NCBI RefSeq assembly: GCF_019112545.1
Contig: NW_025064890.1
Span: 833,818-897,817, forward strand
Reading direction: 5' to 3'
Origin: Guyanagaster necrorhizus
Taxonomy: Eukaryota > Basidiomycota > Agaricomycetes > Agaricales > Physalacriaceae
Length of the DNA: 64,000 nucleotides
A program made the translations under genes and the position numbers. Below are positions 55,424 through 64,000 of this stretch, one piece after another. Below the pieces are notes generated by a model. That model was not told the origin of the DNA. It made no database searches and was given only the letters and a program-made list of their open reading frames with translations. Position 1 is the stretch's first letter. Every line of letters begins with the position of its first letter.

Positions 55424-57775
55424 TCAGATACCGTACTGACGCTTGATTAGCGCCGCCGTGCGTTCAGCAATCGTGTAAATGATAGCTTGCGGGTGACATT
55501 CGGGAATTGTGTGCTAAAGCTGCTATCAGCCAGAATATCAATAAAGACAAGGAACGCACGAGAATAGAGGCATCGATAACCCTAAGTCCTGACACACCTA
55601 TTACGTTGAGATGCGAGTCCACCACCTCACCTATTTTTGCTGTCCCAATTGCATGGTTTACTATTACCGCATTGTTGCGAATAAAATCCGTCAATTCATC
55701 GTCCGTGGTAGCATTTGCTAGATCTCCATAGATACCGGTGACGTATCCTTCCCAAGGAGAAGTGGCGAGTATGGTCTGGATGTCTTTAATAACTTGTATC
55801 ATAGCCACTATGTCAAACTCGGTGCTCAGAATGCCGAGATCGATCACTGGTGCAGCGAAAGGGTCAGTGGAGTTAACGGTAACCGTTCCTCCTGGGAAAG
55901 GGTGAGTGTCGTCGGAAGCATAAAAAGCAGGTACCTACGTGATGTCGGCGAGACAACGGCTGCAAGAATACTCATGTATGAGCCATTGGCAGGGTAGGAC
56001 ATTGGCCCAAAGGGCGCAAATCCATTCTTCGACAGGTCATATCAGCAAAAAGTTTAAAAATTGTCAGTGCCCTTCATATAACTCACCGAAAATATGACTT
56101 CCGTATTTGCCGACAGCGGCCCTGTTGATGGATCCACACCCCCGGGATAAGTTGGCAACTTAAAATATCCTTGCGTGTTCCCGGGTGTGTCAACGAATAA
56201 ACCTTGCCTTTCTGTCTCCCATTCTTCGAGAACGTCCGCAAATAAGGTGCTGTTCCGCAGGATGGGATCCCATGTGTTGTTTGAATCAACCGTAAAGTAA
56301 TTCGCGACCAGTGGATGATCAACGAGGTTGGCACCAACGGCCGGCGCATCGACAATGACGTCTATGCCTAGGTCTGACAGAATGCCTCCTGGCCCGATTC
56401 CGGAAAGCGAAAGAAGATGAGGCGTTCCTGAAGAATGAATTGATTGAGAATCCATTTATATGCTTCAAAGCCGAGAATGTAAACCTACCGATCACTCCTG
56501 CGCTAAGTAGCACCTCTTTTTTCGCTTGGATTTTCGTGCGGGTGCCTTGTGAACAAATAAGTCAACTCCGTGAATCAAGGGTGCGAGCAGGATATACCAT
56601 TTGCGCTCTGAGAAATCTCGACTGTGTCGATCTCGGAAGCCACGCTTGATCCCAATATTTTGGTAACGCGGGTCGAGACAATGACGTCTACGTTACAACG
56701 ATCAACAATGGGTAGAAGGTACGCTGTCGCAGCACTGCTCCGACTCCCATTTCCTATAGCGTTCTGGACATAGCCTTGCAATACCAGGTTAAAATCTTAA
56801 GATGCCCGTTTCGCATTACTTACCAAGACCTATTGATTTCCCAGTATTGAAGTCCTCGTTGTAAGCAAATCGGCCGCCAAGAATCGAGGCAGAATCCGCA
56901 ACGCGCTGGTCGAGTTCTGTTCTATACCCAGCCAGACTGACCTTCACAGGTCCTTCCTGCCCATGAGCTTCCGGTTCGATCTCTCCTGTTGTATTGTGGC
57001 CATCAGAGGGAGGGACAAGCGTAGAAGTCTGTTCATTTACGGTCAAATTCCGACAAGCTAGACATCTAAGTGATGCAGCTGACCCTCAAATAGTAATACT
57101 CAGCTGCGGGCCAGGACCACATAGGGTCGTGAGATGCATTTGCCAAAGACTCCCAGTAGTCATTCGAGCCACGGTTCCATGTCATGAAGTCTAGAAAGAC
57201 ATGATTATGCGAATGAACATTTGTGAGCAGTCACAGATTCCTACGCACTGATACTGCTGCTTCCTCCAAGGACGAAACCCCTCGCCAGCTCTATCGAACG
57301 ATTATTGAGGCCGGCTGCCAGTGAATAGGCTTCCGGTAAATATCATTCTACGTACTGTGTGACCGGATACTAACCTTGAGCAGTTGTCGTAAAGTTCCAA
57401 TCAACCCTAGTTGAAGGCAGCGCTGTGGCAAGGAAAGGTATTTCAACATCTTGAATGTCCTCGTTACTGTTGCACCTCGGTCAGGAACAGGAACAGGATA
57501 GACTTTAGATGTGATACTAGCCTGATCCCCGCTTCTATGACCAGAACCTTGATTTTGGGATTCTCGGACAGGCGATTGGCCAAGACACTTCCCGCTGTGC
57601 CGCCTGCTAGAAATATCAATGTCATGACATGGACATGGTTCGAAACAAATGTACCGCCAATGATGATGAAGTCGTACCCGTCAGGACTCAGTCGGGAGAC
57701 AGATGTTAGTAGAGAAGCCCCGACCCCCCATGTCACGACAGAGAGAAGCGCGAGGAATTGCAAGAGAATATACAT
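55424..57775 (-). CDS. GMC-family FAD oxidoreductase 2, secreted type
   Basis: About 12 exons, roughly 610 aa. MYILLQFLALLSVVTWGVGA is a good signal peptide, then YDFIIIGAGGTAGSVLANRL (FAD motif across an intron), KIKVLVIEAGI, IELARGFVLGGSSSI, and NFMTWNRGSNDYWESLANAS. The middle has FAYNEDFNTGKSIGLG and KEVLLSAGVIGTPHLLSLSG. The catalytic region reads VIVNHAIGTAKIGEVVDSHL, and the last exon HTIPECHPQAIIYTIAERTA, so the pair is His/His. One intron after EAGI seems to have a GC donor (AG|gctagt). The protein resembles secreted aryl-alcohol oxidases and glucose-methanol-choline dehydrogenases that supply peroxide for lignin or aromatic oxidation. An in-frame ATG further upstream (57838) would lengthen the leader. 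Confidence 0.82.
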
Positions 57776-60700
57776 GACTCCGATGCTTGAACCGATGACC
57801 AGTAAGCACAACAGGGAGACAACGAGATGGTCGGGCACACGAAGGTGGTCGAGGGCGGTCAGCAGCCAGCCAGCACAATCAGCCTTTTAATATCATGTCG
57901 GATTCTGAGGCATAAGTCTCATGGGCCAAAAGGGTCGAGATGTGGATCTTGCGAAAAAGCATACCCACAGGGTCAAAATTATCTCTCCGGCGGATATGAC
58001 GATATGTACTTCATTCGGAAGCTGATGGACAGAAGGCACCCTAGCCTAAAGTGTGCGCGATCGCGCATCGACCCGGCATATTTTACCAGGCCGCCGAGCA
58101 TTTTTATACGCACCTTTCAATTGATCCCATTTCAGGGATGTTTTGGCCGTCGCCTCAGGAACAAGAGTGACCAGTCGACATGGTACTTCATCCGGTGTCG
58201 TTTGCAGTCCAACGTCAAATGACCAGATAAGGTCGACTTTAGTTGGCCATCAGGTGTCTGAAGACGATTCCTTCGCGATAAGTCGCCTATATAGCCAAAA
58301 TACGTCACCATCATTGATATGTTCGGAAGTGTATGCACTTACCGGGTAAAATAGCATTAGATACTCGGTATCTAGCCTTCTGTTACCACCGGCAAAGCGC
58401 TTCGAGACATAGATCAGGCGTTTGTAAATGCCTTGGAGATATTTGGATCTACCCTTGTCGACAACCGGAGGACCAGCTCATGCAACTACATGAGACAAGT
58501 CCGGCAACGTGAAATTCAGGAACTCTTGACAACTGGCCGTCCTGGGTCCACCTTTCGAGGTATTATCGGTCGCTTGGCTTTACCCTGTCTAGCCATTATC
58601 AGCCCAGAAGTTGCGACGATCGCTATGTTGCAGAATCAACGTCGAGTTCTGGCAAAAGCCCACACGCTCTGGACGTCTGGGTGACACCATTACTGTCAAA
58701 TAACAAGAAAGAGACAGAGCGACATTTTAGCAGGATATGTAGGTGCTTCCAATGCACATGTAGGTGTGAACTTTTCCACATCGACATGCCTCAAGCAGAA
58801 GGGTAAGGACTAAAACTATGAATAGGTATATCTGAGTTCGGATCTTCTATGTCTTGATAAAAAAAAGCAGGTAGCCAGCTGAGACGGTGCTAGGTTGACA
58901 GAGTGGCATTGGAGTGGCATGTGCTCATGATGTTGGGGTTCAAAGTCAAGAAACGCACCGTGGGAATTGTGGAACCTGTGGAGTCCGAACTCTTTCTGTC
59001 GCTTGCTGTACTCCCAGTCAACGTTTACTCCCATCGGTACACTAATTATGTCTCCTCTGAATTATCAATAATTTATCTGAACGCGCCTCTCGGCCGCCTC
59101 TCAAACGAAACCAAGATACGCCGGTCAGGTTCGGTTTGGTTGCCTTTTCCCAGATGTGCTCTTTGCCCCTGGACATTCTCTTCATGTTCCGGAGTAAATA
59201 ACTCTGAGGTTCTTGGAGATCTCCATTAGACCGACTGATTCATCTGGTTACTGCAAGTTGATGGAACGAGGTCACCACGTGGATAACGAAAGTGATCTCG
59301 AAACTTCCTGCTATTATCTTGCTTATTGGAACGTCGTTCAGTGATTTACTATGATCTTCTTCCTCGAACAGGCGAGGGTGGATTCGCCAATGCCTAGGAT
59401 TCATACCTGGTAGGTTGAGACCATATCGTTTTCTATTTGCTGATTTATCGTCTGCCGTCTGCGAAGATCGAACAAGAATCATCACGAGAAAGGTGCCCAC
59501 CCTTCGGCATATCAATACAGATATCCACTCTTCTGATTACAGTCAACTCATTGATCACGTCGGGAAGACATGAGGCTAGGGATCAAGAAACTTCTCAGCA
59601 ACTTGACAGCTTTTTCGGCACTTGTAAGTACGGGTGTTCAGAGACGCAGCGAGCAAGTTGTAAAATTAAAATGTTTGACGACCAAAACTGTTGATGGGCC
59701 CACAATTCTTGTTGTTTCTGATGAACCTATGTATAATACAATGTCTGTCAAAGCAAAACCATACTCGGTCTGCTGGGCTTTCACATCACCAGTTACTAGT
59801 ACTTATATAAAGAATGATGTCAGAGCCGAAATTCGCATCAACCCTCAAAGATGAACGCTCTACGCTTTCACCGTGTCACTACACTCCTTTCTATGAGTGT
59901 CCGTACTTACCCACTAACTACACAGGAACGTAAAACAATAACTTCAAAGTTTCGGGACGCCGATTATCGGAATCTCAGATACTGAGGTTTTAGTGAAAGC
60001 TAAAGACGTCCATCATTCTGTTTTGATCTTGGCATGTTTGTTAGCTGCTGCGGCGCAGATCAACATATCGCGCAGGCCAGAGGTTGGAGGCCACCAAAAA
60101 AAAAGGAAATTCTGATTACCCATTGTATGGCAGACCAATTCGGCTTGTTCCAAGCCCCCAAAGTGCCTGAAGGCGAGCGTCCATACCTTCTCCTGATTTT
60201 GAGGGACATTGAGGCACTTTTAATGGCGTACAGGTTCTTAGGACACACAATCATCGGTACTGTTTCGATTTGAGAAGCTGGTAGAAGGCTTCGCTGAAAG
60301 TGACGATGCGTCATAGATCCCGTTATCGTGGTATGCGACCCTATCAATGATTATTTCGGAGTACTAACTGACTTCCGAGTCTTGTTCGACGGTATTCGAT
60401 ACACGGGGACTCATCGAGGCGACAATTATACGCCCGCTAGTAGTCAGGTGCTTGCCGTCCATGATATTTGCCGACGTCAAATCAGGAATCTTGAAGTTTG
60501 ACTGACAGACATTATACCTTCCACAGATTGGCCATACTTTGACTCGGCATTAGACCTTCCCAAGAGCGATATCCTATATGGAAAGTGGAAGGTTCAGTGT
60601 CAAAGTACGGTCAGTGTATTCTGCCACCACACAACGCAAGTTTAACCTTGTAGAAAGTCTGATCTGTGATTTCTTCGCGCTGGAAAACTTTCCCAAGACG

Positions 60701-60949
60701 ATAGAGAAGAAGGACAACAAGGAAGCCCTCCATATAGATTGCACATTAGCTCATGTACATGTTGTACGGCACGCCTAAAGCAATTCTGGCTCAACAAACC
60801 GATCGTCGAGCTTAGCTCTAGTAGTGGGGTATTACCGTATTTGCATAGAAAGGAGCCGCTACCTCTTGGGCCGGTCCTTCTTCCGACGCCACAGTTTCCA
60901 CAAGGCGGTGGCGCCTGTGGTTGGATGAAACTCTTCACACGTCCCAAAC
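57776..60949. other. 3.2 kb gene-poor region
   Basis: No intact gene can be supported. A plus frame at about 58390-58684 (TTGKALRDIDQAFVNALEIF) and others at 58903-59229, 59570-59854 and 60034-60273 have protein-like composition but no recognised domain and no coherent splice joins. The right end (60642-60949) is open on the minus strand and is either 3-prime UTR or an alternative C-terminus of the coiled-coil gene. Confidence 0.4.
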
Positions 60950-62573
60950 TTATCCACCACGATTGTCTTGGGAAGTAGCGCTTCCAGCCCACTGCATTAA
61001 AACATCGTGAGACACACGAAAGACAGGACGGAGTTCGACTTACTATAGCCGCTCTCAGCGGCTTCCCAGGCTCAAATGGTGGTGCACGACTTGAAAGTGT
61101 TGACGTAGCTGCAGGTAGCGGCGAAGATGACGAGGAACTGGAATTCGAATGATGTGTGGCCTTGAGAGAAGACTGACGATGAGGATTGGAAAGCACTGTT
61201 GGCGTTTTCTGGTAATGTAGAGAAGACGAGCGCTGGGCTTGTCGAGGCGGACTACTCCAAGTACCCTGGGGTCGCTGTATTGGTGCAGGCGAAGGTCGGG
61301 GAAATGAGCTAGTCTGATGAGAACGAAGAAGCATAGGATCATCGTCCAGATGCTGACTGTCAGGACCGAAAAAGTATCCAAAAGAACCTGATTCGGTGTT
61401 CTCAATCTCGAGCTCGATGGCTTTTAGTTCTTCCTCCAGGTCAGGTATAATGGATGTTTCCAGTTTCTCCTTCCTCGCTTGGAGCCTTTCCAGCTTGTTA
61501 TTCAATCCATTGAGCTCTCCAGTCATCAGCTCGACACGCTTTCGCTGCTTCTCCTCCTCGGATTCTTTTGCTTTTCTTGCACGGTCCGCATATCCTTTGA
61601 CCTTCAAGTACTCTTCCTCCTGTAAATCTCTCTGTGCCTGCAGATCAGGGAGCCCCTCCTCGACCTCTTTAACATGGCCCTCCATTTCCCTCGTTGAGAG
61701 CTGCGCACGCTTGACAGTCTCCTGCAGGGCAAGTACCTTTTGTCTTGCACGATGTTCGGCTGCTGCTGTTTTTTCCGAGGAACGCTTCAAGGCTTCAATT
61801 TCCGACCGCACGTTTGCGTCTGCCTTTTGGGCGTCACGACGACCTGTCTTAAGGGTGGCTAAAAGAGTTTCGCGTTCGGTGGTCATGATATTCAAGGTAT
61901 GCTGCAGCTGGTTTAACCTATCCTCGAGTGTTAAGGGAGTGAATCCTGGAGACGAGTGCTGATTGGAAGGTGGTGTGCTTGGGGAAGAAGTGGACGGGGA
62001 GGAAAGCGCTGGCTCTAGAGAGCCCACTGAAGAGTCTAAAGCTGATGATTCAGGGTTCTCATCAGTGCCATCAAGGCCTATTGAGGAATCTGTGCCGATT
62101 ACTATCAGCTTTGAAAAAGAGAACAATTGATTCTCACCTCCGAGTTCGGTTACGACTCGGCGACGGATGTTGTTTTTATGGCCGCCTTGAACCAGTTCAA
62201 GGTCAACATCATACTGCCGACCAGGCATCAGGCCATATATGATAATGACTGCCTCATCGGCCTTGTCGTCGATTCGAATGAACACCCTTCGCCACGCAGA
62301 ACGATCAACTTCGACGGAGAGACCCCCAGCCAACGCAGCGGAAACAATGGAGGATTTCTTCGACTCGTTCTCATCTATTTCCACTCCGTCGTCCGCTTCT
62401 TGGTTTTCGATACCAAGGCAAGCCAGCAGCGGATCCGTGTCTCCCGAGCTTGTTGCAGACAATATGAAGGTAACCGATACGGGAGTAATCTCACGCACTG
62501 AGAGAGTCAAAGGTGGAATCCAAGGTCGTATAGAGTGCCATCCTGAAGAGTTCGGCGTCTCTGAAGACATCAC
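60950..62573 (-). CDS. Coiled-coil protein with an FN3-like N-terminal region
   Basis: Conserved basidiomycete protein of unknown function, about 520 aa. Residues 1-170 contain beta-strand-rich sequence (LTLSVREITPVSVTFIL; MPGRQYDVDLELVQGG) reminiscent of a fibronectin III fold. A Ser/Pro linker follows, then a coiled coil of about 190 residues (LEDRLNQLQHTLNIMTTERE to IPDLEEELKAIELEIENTES) and a Ser/Pro-rich tail with QPQ/SSSSS runs. At FEPGKPLRAAI there is a strong donor (GTAAGT) and an acceptor at about 60995. Spliced, the protein ends WAGSATSQDNRGG at 60950; unspliced, the frame stays open to 60642. I prefer the spliced form. Possibly cytoskeletal or scaffold; this is a guess from the coiled coil. 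Confidence 0.7.
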
Positions 62574-63238
62574 GATGTCAAGGAAGATAATGACAATGTA
62601 GCGCGGTCATGAAAGTTGGAGTTGAGGCGGTGCGGTGTTGATTGCACATAATTGGCAACTTCTTTTCCACGCGTCTGGCATGCAGTACTTATTTTTAGGA
62701 CCATCCTTCTCGAAAGTTTCTGAACTTTTAGAACAGGCAAAATTCGGCTTGGCAAGCAAAGTTTGTTTGATAGGCTGGTATTCAGCTTTACTTATTCCTT
62801 TGCCTTCCCGAGTTGTTCACGTCCATATCTTCAAAGCTCAACGCATAGAAAATTTATTTCCTCTCATGCAGCGGAGTATTGGCAGCCTTTCCTGATTGGA
62901 CAGCAGAGGGGGTTAATATGAACATCCGAAGCCTCCCAATTGCTTGTCGATACTATTTATACTCCCAGGGCTAGGCTTGTCCTCGAGTTCACCCCCGCGA
63001 ATTTGAACGCTGTTCAGAAGTTACCTGTCGCAACTGAAAAATCCTCCGCACCGTTCACTTCCGCTGTATTCTACTAGACGGAACCGCCTCCTGGATACAA
63101 TCCGAGTATTATTCTAAAAATGACTATAGATGTAGGAATAGGGGCCTAGATTCCTCGGATTTACCATGGCATCCTTCAGTTGAACCCGTTCTTTGCAGAA
63201 ATCTCTGGGAAATTCTGCGAGGGGTGGGGGAGATAGCT
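62574..63238. other. Intergenic
   Basis: No gene is seen. It includes the promoter of the coiled-coil gene, which reads left, and upstream DNA of the kinase-like relic. Confidence 0.35.
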
Positions 63239-63787
63239 TCAAGTGTCCAGAGGGTACGGAGCCTCGGTGTGGCATCGTCAGGACGGAGGGATGGGAAAGG
63301 AGATCGATGTGTGGGGAGAAAAGACACGCGCAGGGAGGATGGAGGTGAGGGCGTATCACCTTCTGCGTTCACTACAAGGCACCGTCGTTCCACAGTTCTT
63401 CGGGACGGTCAAGTTACCTATCAGTGCTCCTCCTGTATTGCATGCTGTCACCGACTTTGTTCAGGGTTTGCTCCTCGAATATCTCGATGCCACAAGTATT
63501 GAGGACATCGAGGTCGGTGTGGATGTCACTTCAGCCCATGCGGAGTGTATACCCCAGAAAAGTCCTTGCTGCATACCAACGCATTGCTGAGCTAGACTGT
63601 GTCGAGCACTGGGATATCCGTTTGGGGAACATCCTCCTGCTGCCAGAGGCCTATAATCATCGATTTTGGTCACTCCATTCTGCGAGAAGAAGCATGCCAT
63701 ACAGTAATGTGGAGGGTCCCAGGGTCGGGTGATATGAAAGAAATAAGACAGAGATTACTCGATATGGATGGAGGAGGATTGCCCTAG
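63239..63787 (+). pseudogene. Protein-kinase-like relic with two frameshifts
   Basis: Three frames must be joined. Frame 1 (about 63345-63540) reads VRAYHLLRSLQGTVVPQFFG and VTDFVQGLLLEYLDATSIED. Frame 2 (about 63545-63650) reads KVLAAYQRIAELDCVEHWDI RLGNILLLPE, with a HWDIRLGN catalytic loop. Frame 3 (from about 63648) reads RPIIIDFGHSILREEA, with the DFG motif. Shifts lie near 63540 and 63645; no introns explain them. It belongs to the small eukaryotic kinase-like group common in mushrooms (catalytic loop H.DIR..NILL). Broken gene is the best reading. It is near the window edge but its 3-prime end (stop after GGGLP) is inside. Confidence 0.5.
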
Positions 63788-64000
63788 AGAGTTGCAGAAT
63801 CCCCATACAGACAGGAAATCTACAACAAACGTCTAATACCGGGGCCCTTTGAATGACTTTGCTCAGCAGCTCGACCGGGCGTTAACTTACCTCTGTCTCA
63901 TCCTTCCAATGGCAAGTCCTCCGACCTTTTCAGCCGGTAATGTATACCCTCCGTTACTGTACCTTGGAAGCAAGAGTACGTCGATGTTCGGTTCTGTGAA
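63788..64000. other. Right edge
   Basis: No gene is supported in the last 213 bp. The 5-prime part of another gene could begin beyond the window. Confidence 0.25.

Noticed and set aside
60642..60949. Extended C-terminus of the coiled-coil protein
   Set aside because: The frame is open, but a strong GTAAGT donor and an acceptor precede it; the extension is Cys/Trp/Arg-rich and unlike the rest. Kept only as an alternative.

Overview
The window is nuclear DNA of a filamentous basidiomycete, most probably an agaricomycete mushroom. Genes are split by many short introns of about 45-65 nt with GT(R)NGT donors and YAG ends. Protein types also fit this group: a DUF6534 multi-span membrane protein, aryl-alcohol-oxidase-like GMC oxidoreductases, an SREBP-type bHLH factor with a DUF2014-like C-terminus, and an adenylate-forming aminoadipate reductase. 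All joins were made by eye from reading frames, splice sites and family motifs. No searches were run.

Layout. 0.4-4.4 kb: a divergent housekeeping pair, a Bur1/CDK9-type kinase (minus) and an MTH1-like Nudix hydrolase (plus). 5-16.2 kb: three D-amino-acid oxidase paralogues, one on minus and two in tandem on plus directly behind a sphingolipid delta-4 desaturase, with a DUF7770-like gene and about 3.4 kb of gene-poor DNA between. 16.4-19.2 kb: a small probable beta-trefoil protein and a damaged A1 aspartic protease. 19.7-27.1 kb: four copies of a tiny, almost identical gene (51-65 aa) in otherwise gene-poor DNA that also carries a SINE-like element. 27.8-32.2 kb: a zinc polyol/alcohol dehydrogenase and a DHA1 drug-type MFS transporter. 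33.8-45.5 kb: LYS2-type aminoadipate reductase, a convergent 3-beta-HSD/ERG26-like dehydrogenase, a broken F-box-like locus with a duplicated segment, and the SREBP homologue. 45.9-57.8 kb: DUF6534 membrane protein, SAM methyltransferase, GMC oxidoreductase, cytochrome P450 and a second, secreted GMC oxidoreductase; this run looks like a small oxidative or secondary-metabolism group. 58-64 kb: gene-poor DNA, a coiled-coil protein and a frameshifted kinase-like relic.

The most unusual content is the family of four small genes. Each encodes a strictly alternating hydrophobic/polar peptide, which suggests an amphipathic beta hairpin. Each has an intron that interrupts the second-to-last codon so that the donor itself supplies a stop, a second intron in the 3-prime UTR about 48-51 nt after the stop, and a TATAAAAG box close to the ATG. 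Three copies also share an upstream GAAATARGAAYCGTTACGT element. I do not recognise a named family for them. Other points worth a look are the oxidase expansion without visible PTS1 signals, GC-AG introns in both GMC genes, and several loci damaged by frameshift or stop.
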